This document shows positions 1 to 12,499 of a DNA stretch of 64,000 nt, one piece after another; positions within the stretch are counted from its first letter, which is position 1, and each line of letters begins with the position of its first letter. Under the pieces are notes generated by a model, which was not told the DNA's origin, ran no database searches, and worked only from the letters and a program-made list of their open reading frames with translations. Source of the stretch: Nectonema munidae. Taxonomy: Eukaryota > Nematomorpha > Nectonematoida > Nectonematidae. Both the position numbers and the translations under genes were made by a program. The stretch lies in NCBI GenBank assembly GCA_030549495.1, contig JAUIRK010000268.1, positions 1 to 64,000 of the forward strand, written 5' to 3'.

Positions 1-86
1 GGATAAAATGGTAATACTTTTCGCCTCATCTTTCTGTAAAATGATATACACATCAATTTATTTATGATCACCATGCCCAACACGCT

Positions 87-890
87 ATGTATCATTCACA
101 CATAACTATAACGTGTCCTTCAGTTCTTCATTTATCAACTTATAACCTTCGCTTCAAATCAAATGTTCATTTTCAATTAAATCAAATGAACTCAATAACA
201 CCAAATCCGCTTACTGTTACAGAAATTTTATCTGAAAACTGGAATTTTTCCTCGTTATTTCAAGTTTTCAGCTCAAACAAGCTCGAAATTCTGAAATGGC
301 TTGCTTTACATAGAATCATTCATAATGTTTTCCGATGTTACGAATGCCAACAAATGTGCAAGTTAGTGATTAGAAATGATGTGTCTGATGGATACTGTTG
401 GAAGTGCTATATTTGCGGTAAGAAAAAAACGGTGAGAATTGGTTCTTTTTTTGCCAAAAGTCACTTAAATCTCAAATCTATGGTGACATTCATTTATGGA
501 TGGTGTCGTGACTACTCTCTAGAGAATATAATCCATGAAACATCTATTTTAAGTAGACAAACTGCTGTAGACTGGGCAAATTTTTGTAGAGAAATAACTA
601 CAATATGGGTAGAATCCAGTTTCTCTACTCTTGGAGGTTTTGATGAAAATTTAGATCAGATTATTGTAGAAATTGACGAAAGTAAGTTTTTCCATCGAAA
701 ATATCACCGTGGAACTTGGCGAGGTCATTGGGTGTTTGGAGCCATTGAAAGACACAGTAAGAAGTGCTTTCTTGTGGAAGTTCCTGATAGGAGTGAAGCC
801 ACTCTTTCTCAAATTATAGAAAGACATATACTGCCTGGATCAATAATTGTTTCCGATGGTTGGTCATGCGAATATTGCAACACTGAATAA
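87..890 (+). pseudogene. Merlin-type (ISXO2/IS1595-like) DNA transposase, truncated
   Basis: The reading frame encodes a transposase of the Merlin superfamily, whose bacterial relatives are IS1595/IS1016. An N-terminal zinc ribbon with two CxxC pairs (CYEC and CYIC) is followed by the DDE nuclease core: IDESKF holds the first acidic residue, the conserved TWRGHWVFG stretch follows, and VSDGW holds the second Asp. The protein should continue into a third acidic residue, which is absent. Just after DGW the frame slips: the next frame reads ANIATLNNV, the expected continuation, and then similarity ends. An internal Met near base 186 is a plausible start. I infer a dead DNA transposon; no terminal inverted repeat was seen, and the 5' end may lie left of the window. 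Confidence 0.85.
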
Positions 891-2125
891 TGTTTTTGTC
901 TTGTCTCATAACTGCCCAGCCAAAACTACAAGTCCGATCCTTCTGAAACTTAGCATAGTTGTTTATAACTGTGTTCTATATCATATTCTGTAATTATTTT
1001 GGTCACGTTCCTAATTTTTGACTCCGGGTCCCGGTAGTTCCCGAACGGTATGAGATATGGAAAAACTGATTGCACCGTTGGAATCAGCATCAAAAACTAC
1101 ATCAGATTCAACTATTATATTGGTCACGGTAACTCAGGTTAAAATTTTGGCTACTTCGGGGGCCGTAGTTCGGGACCGGTATGAGATATGGAAAAACTGA
1201 TTGCACCGTTGGAATCAGCATAAAAAACTACCTCAGAGAGCCTAATATTATAGTAAAATATAAACGGCATCATAAAAATGATTTTTTAAAATTTATAAAA
1301 AATAATAAATTTTAGAAAATTATACCAAACTACCCCCACCCCCATGGCTAATATATAAAAATCTATAGAAAAAAAAATTTTTTGACCCAAGGACCTTGGG
1401 AAAAAAGTCTGTTCAAAAATAATTTCGAAAAATACCTCTTGTCTATTGTCTCAATTAAATACTTCTTGAAAATTTTTTATCTTCATCAGAAAATTGGATG
1501 AGATATTTTTAATAATATTCAGATGAATAAACAACCTGGTAAATTAATAAATTAATTTAATTTTGTTTAATATTAATGCTTTAATTAGGAACATTAAAGT
1601 CAATGGGACTTTATGTAAAGCGGTTTTTGGAGTATCTAGATATCCAAATAGAGAAAAAAGAAATGCCTGAGAGTATATTAATAACTAATAAATATATTTA
1701 TTAATTTTTAAATTTTTTATAGATTTTTATTATGATAAATCCATATCGATTTATATCCGAAAAATCCCAGAAAGTATCCAGTCGAAAAAAATTGTGAGAA
1801 AGCACCAAATTAAAGAAAACAACGCTAAAATTATTTCTAAAGATATTATCACATTTTTAACAAATATGGAAATATATTTCGCCTATAAAAAATAGGTTTC
1901 CATTTATTACCCTAAATATGGAAAAGATCAAAAAAAGTTTTGTTGCTTTCAGATAATCTAAATATTAATTATAAATAAAACAAATTCTATATTTTTAAAT
2001 ATTTTTTTAGAAATTATTTACTACTAAAATTTATTTTTGTAAACATAATAATAAACATAATTTAGTCCTTGAAGAATTTGAAAGAGCAGAAAAGGTATTT
2101 ATTTTTATATGAAATACACATATAT
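891..2125. repeat. 132-bp tandem duplication, then AT-rich DNA
   Basis: Between about 1013 and 1245 a segment containing GGTATGAGATATGG and ACTGATTGCACCG occurs twice, at 1047 and 1179, giving a 132-bp period with high identity. Its GC content is well above its surroundings, which suggests a dispersed repeat or satellite fragment. The rest of the interval is AT-rich with no coding signal that I can see. Confidence 0.7.
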
Positions 2126-2264
2126 AACATTTTTTAGAGTTTAAATGGGCTAAAATATTTAATAAAAATAATTTGCCACAAGAATAAAAAACGGGTTCTG
2201 CTACACAAGAATTATTATGCAGACATGAAGATATATAACGATGCGGTTATAAATCTCGATTTAA

Positions 2265-2465
2265 GAAATGTAATCATTTTTTTATTTCGTTAGAAGGTAA
2301 AGAAATTACGGCGTCCTTTGTCGGGCGTCTTATTTCCGATTATGCTGAAAAAATCATTGGAATGCGTATAAACAACCATGATATACGCAAATCTATAGTT
2401 ACATTGGTAGCTCAAAAAATGCGATTTTCTATCCCGCCTCGCGGTTTTGATGAACCACGATAAAA
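2265..2465 (+). pseudogene. Possible tyrosine-recombinase C-terminal fragment
   Basis: A short open stretch reads like the end of a tyrosine recombinase: ITASFVGRLISDYAEK, then INNHDIRKSIVT, which resembles the box around the second catalytic arginine (HxxR). The family could be Crypton, DIRS or a virus-like element; this cannot be settled from so little. It is an isolated fossil fragment and clearly broken. Confidence 0.3.
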
Positions 2466-2709
2466 AACCCAGGAACGGTAATTTTTGATTTTATTTATTA
2501 TTTGTTTTGTTTACACTTTTTATTTTTTAGATATTACGATCACAGTAATTATACCTTAAGTAGGGTAATTAATTAATATTAATTTAATTTATTAAAAAAA
2601 AAATTGGAATTGATTAAAATTTAAAAAAAAAATTATGAAAATGAATCTTAATTTATTAAAAATAAATTGTCTATTAGTTTTAAATAAATTGATTATTTTA
2701 AATAATTCT

Positions 2710-5575
2710 ATCTAAAATAGTATCTATAAAGTTTATGTCAAAGACTTTTCAGCTTTTCTTTTGATAACTAATGCAAAAATTTTATAATTGTGAACCATTT
2801 TTAGTTACCTCGTTAAGGGTTCTGAAATGTCTATGCGAAAAAATTAAAGAAAAAAAATAAAATTAAACAAAATATAAATAAAAACTTTAAAATTTTTTAA
2901 CAAGTAAATATATTTAAATTTTATTATAAAATAACTTAAATTAACAAATCTAGAAAATGTTAGATTATTCCCAAATAAAAAAAATCGTGTTTATGCTAAA
3001 ATTATTTTACAATATTTTTTGACATATTTCTCAATTTTTTTTGAAAACTATCTTTATAATTGTACAGCTTTGTTTTATATAATAAGTTCACTAAAATGAT
3101 GATAAAATAAATTGGACAAACTTTATGATTTCACAATTTTAATTTAATTGAATTTAATTCTTTAACCAGATCTTCCCTTTCTAATTTTCACAACCAGTTC
3201 ATCCAAGCTGGGATCGACAATCTCAATTGCAGATGTGACTCGAAGTTGTTGAATGACTGTGTGCACTTGGATCCCAGAAATTGGTCGAAAAAGTAAGAAG
3301 AATTGGTAACTTATGGAGACACGGAAGTGATGGATGTGGCTCGATTTTCAAACAAGATGTGATGTCCACTGTATCTGCCTTTCGAGATTTCAAATGTGGA
3401 TATTTATCAACTGACTATGAAAACTTTTTACAAGTTATTAATATATTCCCTGTTTCCACGGCTGAATGCGAACGTGAGTTTAGTTCGATGAATGACATCT
3501 GTACATCAAAACGTAATCAGATGAGTGTACGCGCATTTGATGCTCTTCTTTTTCTGAATATCAATGGACCCCTATTTCACGGGTAGATTTTACAAAATAC
3601 GTTCACACTTGGTTAAAAAACCATCGATCTGCAATCAGCCAGGATCGAAAGACAGATGATGTGTGTGCAGTGGCGGATCGAGAAATTTTTTATTGGGGGG
3701 GGGGGGGCGCGAAATCTATTAAATTTTTTGGCAATTTTGCTAAAAGTCTTCAGAGAATACGACAGCTATGTTATGTCTTTTAGAATCACTAATTACCTAT
3801 GTTTTCATATTTATAACATTATTTTGCCATGAATAAATTGCAAAATTTTATTTTTTATACATGTAAGGTTTTTGTAGAAGTAGACCTCATGGGACGTTTC
3901 CTACAATGTTTATGAGTTTCTATGTAAGGGGTGACTCCACACAGCAGAGCATCCCCCTCCCCCCCCCCCTTCAGTGAAAATTTTCTACTTCGCACCCTGA
4001 ACTAATGAAGTCATATTTCTTTGAGGTTCCCATATAAACTTTAAATGAAATTTTCATTCTTTCAGTTTTTTTTTCTAAGCCAAATTTTTTTTTATATTTC
4101 TTAAACATTTGATAATTTAATATCTCCAAAACTTTTCACTCAGTTTAACTTCGATAAATAAGTCTATAATTTATTAATAACTTTTCCCGCTTGTTAAGGG
4201 GCGTCATATATACATGATCCCTTCAAAATATAGTAAATACTTAAAGTTATCAAACATACAAAAAAATCGTTAGAATATTAAATAAATAGAAAAAAGTAAA
4301 GTTGTGTTTTTAAATTTTAGACATGAAAATAAAGTTATTAGTTAAATAATTCCTATTCTCTTCTGAATTAAATTTTATAAAATGATAGGTTTTCGCCAAT
4401 AAAAATATTAATTTTAGTATGTTGTAGATTGATTTAAGAAAAATGAGTGTTCTAACAATATTTCATTTGGATAATTTTTTAATTATATGAAAAAATTTTG
4501 TTCACTTATGAAATTTTCAAGCACTTTGAAATTGTGACTGTGCGTTTAAGAGAGGGCATGAAAATAACTTTTTTTTTATATCCATAACCTTTGTTAAGTA
4601 CAATTCATTACAAAGTCCTTCTATAGATTTCGTTTTCTTGTATTTAATTCAAAAAGAAAATTCTATTTTTTGAAACTCTTTAGCATTTTAACCTAATGAA
4701 AATTAAAAATTTTACTCAATTTTAGTTACCTAAAGGGCCTTTACCTCAGGTGCAATAATTGTGAGTTATGTCAACTGCATAAAAGAAAAAAAAATATTTT
4801 TAATGAGGGTCATTTTTGACCACAATCTCACTTCAAATTAAAATAGAACTTTACCGAAACGATTGGAATTAAAAAAGGCAAATTATATAAAATTTTATAT
4901 TTTTCTTTTAAAAAGTATATATAACCGTTTTAGAGTCATTTTTAGCCCCATTGAAATTTGAAACTCAAAATTATAGTGTTTATATAATTTCTTTTATTCA
5001 GTAAATCTAGACAAATACACAAGACTTTTAGTTTTACATATAAAAAATAATCAGTAAAAGTCTGTGGATATTCAATAGTGGTGAGTCTTTTTAATTTATT
5101 TTCTTGAAAATATTATACATGAAAACAGAATAATATATTAAAATTAAAGTTATCTCTACTTGCCTTTAATCTTCAGGTTTTAGTGTATTTATTATATAAA
5201 ACAAAGCTGTACAATTAAATAAATAGTTTTCAAAAAAAATTGAGAAATATGTCAAAAAATATTGACAAATCATTTTAACGATTTTTTTATTTGGGAATAA
5301 TCTAACATTTTCTAGATTTGTTAATTTTAGTTATTTTTTAATAAAATTTAAATATATTTACTTGTTAAGAAATTTAAAATTTTTTATTTATATTTTGTTT
5401 AATTTTATTTTTTTTCTTTGAAAAATAAAAAATTTTGCTTTAATTTTTTCGTATAGACAGTTCAATCCTTATCGAGGTAACAAAAATGGTTCACAATTAT
5501 AAAATTTTTGCATTCTTATCATCAGAATAAGGTCTTTTACATAACTTTATAGATTAAGATGATATTTTTCTGAAT
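2710..5575. mobile_element. 2.9-kb element with ~370-bp terminal inverted repeats
   Basis: About 2710-3106 is the reverse complement, with scattered changes, of about 5190-5575. Shared landmarks are GCAAAAATTTTATAATTGTGAACC near the outer end, the GTTACCTCG motif, CTAGAAAATGTTAGATTATTCCC, and ACAAAGCTGTACAATT at the inner end. The interior holds a hAT transposase C-terminus (3190-3660), a hAT-like terminus at about 3668 (CAGTGGCGGATCGAG) followed by a G tract, and AT-rich filler. The structure resembles a foldback or long-TIR DNA element that has captured, or been invaded by, hAT material. A partial copy of the repeat arm lies near 26180-26330. Confidence 0.65.
3190..3660 (+). pseudogene. hAT transposase C-terminal (dimerisation) fragment, ZNF862/KIAA1586-like
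   Basis: The translated segment contains FPVSTAECEREFSSMN and ICTSKRNQMSV, followed by ALLFLNINGP: the hallmark of the hAT C-terminal dimerisation domain in the ZNF862/KIAA1586-like group. Upstream, in other frames, LLNDCVHLDPRNW continues the family resemblance, and downstream VHTWLKNHRSA extends it past a stop. The zinc finger and DDE core are missing. It sits inside the long-inverted-repeat element. Confidence 0.8.
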
Positions 5576-5649
5576 AAGAAACTCGAGATTTATATGTATG
5601 TCAAGTTTCATGTTCATATCTTTTTTATTAGGTGTCAATTTAACTTTGT

Positions 5650-6930
5650 TTCTGTCAGCTCATGCTCCCAACAGTGAGCTTATCAAAGGTAAAGCTAGAA
5701 GAGCACAAATGCAAATACTTTATATATTCATCCCTGTAAATTGAAACAATATTTTTTTGTGAAAAATATTGACTAAAATAGTTTGCTATAGAGGTGGTGT
5801 CATGAGTTAATATGTTATTGACATCTAGAATAATATCATTTTTATTATTACGATTCATAAGTTTGTTCAACTCTAACCAAATATTTTTAGATTTTTTATT
5901 TGTAAAGAGATTTTTATAATATTTTTCTTTAAGGGTGTAGGTCAGTGTTTTTACATGATTACGTAAACGAACAAATTGTTGCTTCAGACAATAGGAAAAA
6001 TTTTTTTAAAATTTATAATGAATTTTATTCCTAGTTTTAATCATATCCATCAATTCATTATTAATCCAAGGATTCAAGAAAGTTTTATAATACTGTCGAG
6101 AATATTTATAAAAACACTTACATGTAGTGCAACTTGAAATTTCATTGGATAGAAGTTGAGTAAAGCTTTTAAAATATTCATTTTGATGATCATAATGAGG
6201 ATATAATGAATTGATCCAATCAATTTTTTGTATATTTTCAAGAAAAAGATTTTAATTAAAACATTTTTTAGTAAAAGATTTATTTTTCTTATGCAAAACA
6301 GAGTCTATTGTAATCATAACTGGATAATGATCAGAAAGAGTAGTCACTAAATTAAAAGCTTTATATTTTAGAAAGTTTAAAGGTACAAAAATATTGTCTA
6401 AAAGACTTAGACTTTGATATCTAGTGTGCTTAGTAATTGTTGGTTTAATCAATAAATTCCTTTATGTACTTAACTTTATCAATTTTCAAAAGACTCAAGT
6501 TATTCTCCGACTAAAAGACAATAATTAATATTAGTTGACTTCTGAAAGAATCGTTTTATCTCTTCAAAAAATTTCTCTATATTATTTATAGAATATAAAG
6601 TCCTACGGTAAATATTCTTTACGGTTAAACTTCTACCTAAAAGAATAGATACTTTAATAGAAAATATTTCAAATAAGTGGCTATCATTCTTATTATCAAT
6701 TACTGTGAAATCAACGCTTTTATGAATATAAAAACCAAGACCATTATGTGAACTTAATTTGCTAGGTAAATATTGGAAGCTATATCCTTCAATTTCAAAA
6801 TTAACATCGTTGTCCCCTTTTAACCATAGTTCTTGTAAACATATAATATGCAGGGGTATATTTGAGTCAGAATTAAATTGAGATATGAAACATTCAAAAA
6901 TAAACTTGAAATTAATTTATTGGACTAAAT
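5650..6930 (-). pseudogene. LINE (CR1/L2-like) endonuclease and linker remnant
   Basis: Read on the minus strand, this is the apurinic-type endonuclease of a non-LTR retrotransposon. ICLQELWLKGD carries the catalytic Glu near 6830; TLSDHYPVMITI near 6310-6360 is the C-terminal SDH motif; the linker then reads NPWINNEL, and finally SIANYFSQYF just before where the reverse transcriptase should begin. The reverse transcriptase itself is missing. Several stops and frame changes interrupt it, so it is inactive. The CR1/L2 assignment rests on the linker style and is tentative. Confidence 0.75.
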
Positions 6931-7288
6931 CCATTATTATTCACAATGTATGCAAAAAAATAAAAGAATTTCAGTCATTTCCAAAAAGGTAATAGAGAAT
7001 TTTAGCTTTTTATTGTTACCTCTATTTTATTTCTGAATTGAACGTCTTAATCGAATTTTAATTCAATAAATTTTATATTTGAATTTAATTCAAAAGAAAA
7101 ATTTATATGTCGTTAAATATTAAGAAATATTATATAAATTTTTGAAACTATGATATTAATAAAATTCAAGAAATTTTTCTAGTCTTAATACTAGTATCGT
7201 TTTCTATTATTTCCAAAAATTTCTTTGGGGAGTCTTACTCCCACTGAGGGGTCGAATTAGCAAGATTGAATGATAAATTATTTTCACT
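6931..7288. other. AT-rich spacer, nothing recognised
   Basis: No ORF, RNA gene or repeat structure that I can support between the LINE remnant and the SINE. Confidence 0.5.
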
Positions 7289-7482
7289 ACAGTTCATCAG
7301 AGAGCCTCAATGGTTGTTAGGGTGTACCTCTTAGCTTGTCAGGGGTTCGATCCCCATGGCTCCCAGTCTTAATACAAATTCACAAAAACTGTGATTAACC
7401 ATCTTAAGCATAATGCGAGCATATAGCCTTACGGCTGAAAGTGCTTTGATATCTCAAACCAACAAATCGACAGTTCATCAGA
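7289..7482 (+). mobile_element. tRNA-derived SINE with 13-bp target-site duplications
   Basis: The head is tRNA-like: a possible A box around TCAATGGTTGTTAGGG, a near-consensus B box GGTTCGATCCC, and acceptor-stem-like ends (GAGAGCC opposite GGCTCCC). About 100 bases of tRNA-unrelated body and tail follow. The insertion is bounded by identical 13-bp copies of ACAGTTCATCAGA at 7289-7301 and 7470-7482, the target-site duplication left by LINE-mediated retroposition. The body is therefore about 168 bp (7302-7469). The undegraded duplication suggests a relatively young insertion. Confidence 0.85.
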
Positions 7483-7489
7483 ACAAGCT

Positions 7490-8150
7490 TTCAACTTTTT
7501 TATTTTTTTTTTGTTTTTTATTTTTTTGTACTTAACTCATTGAGCTAAAGAAGATGGCCTACAATTTAAAAATACAAAAATAAAGTATTTCATTTTATAG
7601 TTTGTAAATCTTAATGAGTTATCCTTGATATATATTTCTTAAATAAGATTCTCTTTGTTATCTAGCTAATTAGTTTCTTTTAAAACTTTAGCTAAAAATT
7701 TAAAGCCTTTTACGCTTCCTATCATAATGCAAAAATTAAAAAAATCAGTATAAAATTTTTCATATGTACAATTAATTTGAATAAAATTTCATATATGTTA
7801 ACTTTATCTTATGTGCCTAAGATATGAATCGGTTAGTTTCTTTTTTAGCTTATCTATGTTTTACTACCCCCTTCTCAATCTGGTAAAACATTCCCTTAAT
7901 ATAATTAGACAAAACTATTATTCTGAATTTTTGTAAAAATTAATATAAATATCGGCACCTTTATAGTTCCTGCCTAACTTAACATTAAAAAATTATGTAT
8001 TTTTCAAAATATGTTTTTATATGACACTAAACAATATCTAAGATACTCCTATTAATAAACTAATTAATAGGTAGATTTAAACTCGAGATTATTATATTTA
8101 GAAGTGAACCAATATTAAGTCCGTTTATTAAAAATTTATATACACCTTTT
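7490..8150. other. AT-rich spacer, nothing recognised
   Basis: AT-rich sequence with poly-T runs; no gene or repeat structure that I can support. Confidence 0.4.
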
Positions 8151-8153
8151 TTC

Positions 8154-8455
8154 CTTTATAAGCAACCGAGTTGCTAAAAGTTCAGGTCTCAAATCAGATC
8201 AAAAATTAAGCAACTTGCTTAGCAGCCCTAAGGCCTCATATCTCTTCCTAAATTTTAGAAATTGTAAACCGTCTTTATTTCTCCTTTTCCAAGAAATAGG
8301 AATAATTTTGAGTTAATTTAATTATAATTCAATAAAAGTCTTTTAAGTAATAAAAAAATAATGCTAAGCAACCACATAAGCAATTTGAGGCATGAAAAGG
8401 CCCTCTACCCTTAGCAACCTGATCTAGAAAATGGAGTTGCTTATATAAAGCAGAC
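8154..8455. repeat. Possible ~300-bp MITE with short inverted ends
   Basis: The left end CTTTATAAGCAACCGAG is mirrored by GGAGTTGCTTATATAAAG at the right end, giving imperfect inverted ends of about 17 bp around a non-coding core. The core contains further copies of the AAGCAAC/GTTGCT motif. No clear target duplication was found. Confidence 0.4.
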
Positions 8456-8604
8456 TAGTTATTATGAGGCTACCTAGCACAGATATAGATCTCTACTTAT
8501 AATCTAATTAGATTTTTATTTTACCTTCTTTTTAGTAAAAAGAAGCCCAAAAATTAATAATGATAATCTTATATTTTTTAACTGTTTTTTTTGTATATTA
8601 TTTT

Positions 8605-9755
8605 TAGATAATTTTTTACTTTACGATTCCGTCAATCAAAAAATTTCTCAGACAAATTATTGGCTGTTGTGATGTTAATCAAACTATATAATTTTTAAGT
8701 AGTTTTAATATATAGGCAATGCTATAAAGCATAAAAATTACAACATACATCTAAATGAATAAATAATATATTTATTTTACATTACTTAGTAAGCAAACAT
8801 TTGATACAAAAATTGATTAAAATTTTTTTATGGAATTCAAACTATAATAGAATTTCATTGAATATATTTTACTAAAAATTCTAAATATAACTTATATAAA
8901 TCATTCGTGAAATTAAAACCAGAAGTTTCAATTTTTAGATAAAATTTCGTGTTGACTCAGAGTAGTCAGTAATTGCATTCACTTCTTAAAAAATTGAAAC
9001 AATTATTGATGTAGGTCGTAGGAAAACATTTGTTATGCTCGTATCAAAACATCTTATCAATAGCAAAACACACAGCGATCGATTTGCGTATAGCGTTTGT
9101 ATTTTTGTTGTGTGGTTCTGGTTGTATTCGTATAAGATGTTTCGCTCAGCATAGATAGCAACACGCTTATGTGCTAATACTGATTCATAAGTGTATGAAT
9201 GTGTTTTGTATGGGTTTGAATAACAAAATCATTCTTTTGTACTTATTACTTGATACCACAGATATGCATCCAAACAAATAAAAAACAACACACGTAAAAT
9301 ATAACCAAATTCACCCACATATGCTACACTCGCTCAAATCGATCAGGAAAATTTAAAAGACAGTTTGGCACCTCCAACGAATTATTCAAATCATATTTAG
9401 ATGAGTTCGTTTGGAGAAGCCATTTTCCAAAAGCAAAATTATTTTCTGTTTTTATTATTTACTCTCATACTTTAATGTAAATTAAATCTAGAATCTCTAG
9501 TAAAATATTTAAATTTGAAATCTATCTATTTATTTACTGATACGATATTAATGTAAATTAAATCTAGGATCTTTAGTAAAATATAGTTAATGTATTCTAA
9601 TTAAATTTGAAATCTATAAAAATATTTTTCTTAATCTTTATTTTATGATAGAGTTTACTAATGTATTGTTTGATTGACATCACAACAGCCAATAATTTGT
9701 TAAAGAAATTTTTTGATTGACTGAACGGTAAAGTAAAAGATTACCTTATTTTTTA
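8605..9755. mobile_element. ~1.15-kb non-coding element with ~90-bp terminal inverted repeats
   Basis: Left arm 8605-8695 (GTCAATCAAAAAATTTCT, AAATTATTGGCTGTTGTGATG) is matched in reverse complement by 9665-9750. The core has no ORF but contains a second imperfect inverted repeat (about 9035-9075 against 9110-9155, around AAACATCTTAT) and a short direct repeat near 9475-9620 (AATGTAAATTAAATCTAG twice). This is a non-autonomous inverted-repeat element of unassigned superfamily. Confidence 0.6.
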
Positions 9756-10020
9756 TCTGTAAATCCAAATTTTAATCAAAAATAAATTTTCCCCAATTTA
9801 AAGTGCATACGTGAAGTTATTTTCGAAAAAAGCAGACGAAGATGAAATTACTTATGTTCCCAAATAGGAGCATTGGGACTTAATGGGTTAAAAAATATAT
9901 CCCTCAAAATTTCAACTATGTATGCGCCTCTGATCTTTGAACTATGGAAACATTATACTTGCACTGTATGAAGGCAAATTACGTTGTTTGTAATTCTGAT
10001 TGCATCACTACGTTCTAGCT

Positions 10021-11800
10021 TAGTGGTTTTCAAACTGGAGTCAACGGTGCCCTAGGCGATCGCGAAGCAGTTCCATGGGGACCGAGAAGGGGTCACTGAG
10101 TGGATCGTTTTGCGCAACATATTGCATCCATATTGGGTCATTGCGATTTTTGCCAATATGTCGCATTTAAAAGAATGAATAATTTAGTCTTTGAATTGAG
10201 TTAGACTATTTTTACTTTTTATAAAATGAAATATTAGAACTCATATTTGACATTTGGTTTTACTGCATTAACGTCTGGTGGGAAAGAAAAAACTATTCAC
10301 TATTTTAAACGTCAAGGGGAACGATTACACAAATCCAGGTTTGATAAAGAAATTTTATTGCAAAATATTAAGAATGGTTTGAAAAGTTTCAAAAAAATAT
10401 GGGTTGTCAAAAAATCCCATAACATAGGAGAACAGTTGATATTACCTTGCGGCAAAGATATATTCAATATACTAAGAAGTTCTGAATTTGTAAATTTGAA
10501 GCATTTCTTGTTGTCAAACGATACTGTTAGAAGGCAAATAGAAGAGATGTCTGATCACATATCCAGTGGTTTTATTGATTCGGAATCCAATTTTCAAATT
10601 TTTTGTTTTACAAACTCTTAGCAGTAGAACCACCGCAAGAAAAATATTTCACAAGGTGGACAATTTTTTACAGCACATGATATTAAGCCAGAACATTCAC
10701 TTAGAGTGTGCATTGACCTGTGCTTTAGCAATTTTTTGTTGTTCTAGTTTTTATACTCTCATTCAAAAATCTTCAGATGTAATTGGTATCCAGTGCACTA
10801 TTCATCGCCAAGCCAATAATGAAAACCATACCTGATGCGTTGAAAAGTGTTCTCAATGAAGTCATTAAAACAAAGTATTTAATTGAAGCAAATGCATTCA
10901 ACTCTTGTTTGTTTTCAGTTATGCAAAAAAAAATGATTCGAAAACTCCTGCTGTACTAAAACGTGAGGTGACTTTCCAAACGAAAAGTTTCTAAGCGATA
11001 CTATGGAAAGAAATGCAACAATTTCTGCAAAGCAAACTAGACATGAATGTAGAATTTTCTCATGTCCATTTTCGTATATTCCTATCATTTTTAATGAACA
11101 TATTTGAATCTATGAATTCCCTTAAACCTTGAGCCAAGTACTCCATTGGCATAAAAATTGAAAGCCTTTGAAATGAAGCTTGAATTATGGCATTTTTAGA
11201 CAAGAAAATTTTTGTCAAATTTTTAAATATATTTGTTGATGAAAATAAGATTTTGATCAAAAAGATGTCCTGGAAGCAATAAAACACCAAGTAGCACATC
11301 TTAGCCAAGAAATTTCTTATTTTCCTAATCTACAAACATTTGAAAAATACTATCAATTTATTAAAACCCCGTTTGTAATCTTGATTAGTAATCTAGCCCC
11401 AGAAGACGTCTTAATTCAAGAACAGTTTAATGATTGAGGAGTTGCAAAACATGTTTTTTGTAAAATATCTTATAGCGATTTTTCAATTGAAATGGGACAG
11501 TCCTATGCTGATGTTGCAAAGATGGCTTTAAAAGTTCTGATTTGATTTGCCATTGCATATGATTGTGAACAAGCGTTTTCCATGCTACTTGCCATTGAAA
11601 CCAAGTCCCGAAACAGATTGGAAGTAAGTAATCATATGAGAGCTGCTTTGGCCAAAATGGAGCCAAACTTAGACAAAGCAGATGCATCCACCCCTTTGAC
11701 ATTGATTGGATTATTCAGACAATTTTTGAATTTTCCTTATTTTCCCACTTGGCTGTTTAAATCTCCGGCCACTCTAATGACTTCTCCTCCTGCTCTTTAA
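10021..11800 (+). pseudogene. hAT transposon (ZBED5/SCAND3-type transposase), decayed copy 1
   Basis: The left end TAGTGGTTTTCAAACTGG is a typical hAT terminal repeat. The transposase starts at 10247 with FTALTSGG, then IGEQLILP and HFLLSNDTVRRQIEEMSDH (the Charlie/SCAND3-like signature). Around 10640-10850, in shifting frames, SSDVIGIQCTIHRQA and MPDALKSVLNEVIK belong to the nuclease core; around 11560-11690 CEQAFSMLLAIETKSRNRL is the C-terminal dimerisation region. Several frameshifts and stops make it inactive. The right terminus was not identified. A related copy lies at 34620-35515 on the minus strand. Confidence 0.85.
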
Positions 11801-12499
11801 TACTGAGAGAGGAAATAAGGATAAGTTCTTATTCTTCTAGAAATATCTCAAATACCCTCTGATAGCAAATTCTAGATCTGCTATCTCGACTTGGAGTCCA
11901 AAACAAATGTACTAGAGATGAAGAGCGAGAAATGGCCGTTGGTTTCTCGCAGAACAAAAGCTTTGGATAGCAGTTGTAGCTGAAAATAAACGTAAAATTA
12001 CCTTTACCTTACGGAGAAAGCTTGTCGAAGAGTAAGGATAAATGCTTCCAATCTGAATACAAAATGGTTGATGTCAAGAAAGACAACGGGTCACAAAACT
12101 TTCTGTCCCAATTTTGCCTACTATGATTCAATTATATTAAGCTTTACATCGTATAAAGATAAAACATTTTTCCTACCTGAAATGACTACATATTCATTTA
12201 TTGTCATATAAAATAACATTTTAAGTATTTTTTTAAAAGATCAAAAACTTTACATTTTTAAATGTACCAAATCATTTCATTACAAAGTATATTTAAAGAA
12301 AATTGCATTGCCTTCGTTTAGAAATGTTGGACTCATATATATCTATATCAATTTTCATTCTCTTTGAAATTCAATAAAAGTTCATTGACTAAAATTTGTA
12401 AAAAAAGCTTCTTAGTTTGCTCCTTTTTAGACTTGAGTCAGACAAAAACTCTTTTTTTTTTATAAGAGACCAAAAAATTTACTCCAAACTTGACAGCTT
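11801..12499. other. Spacer without recognised gene
   Basis: Possibly the 3' untranslated part of the hAT copy at the left, then AT-rich DNA. No coding or structural signal that I can support. Confidence 0.4.

Noticed and set aside
7302-7366. Functional tRNA gene
   Set aside because: tRNA-like head lacks a good anticodon arm, continues into a SINE body and is bounded by target-site duplications.
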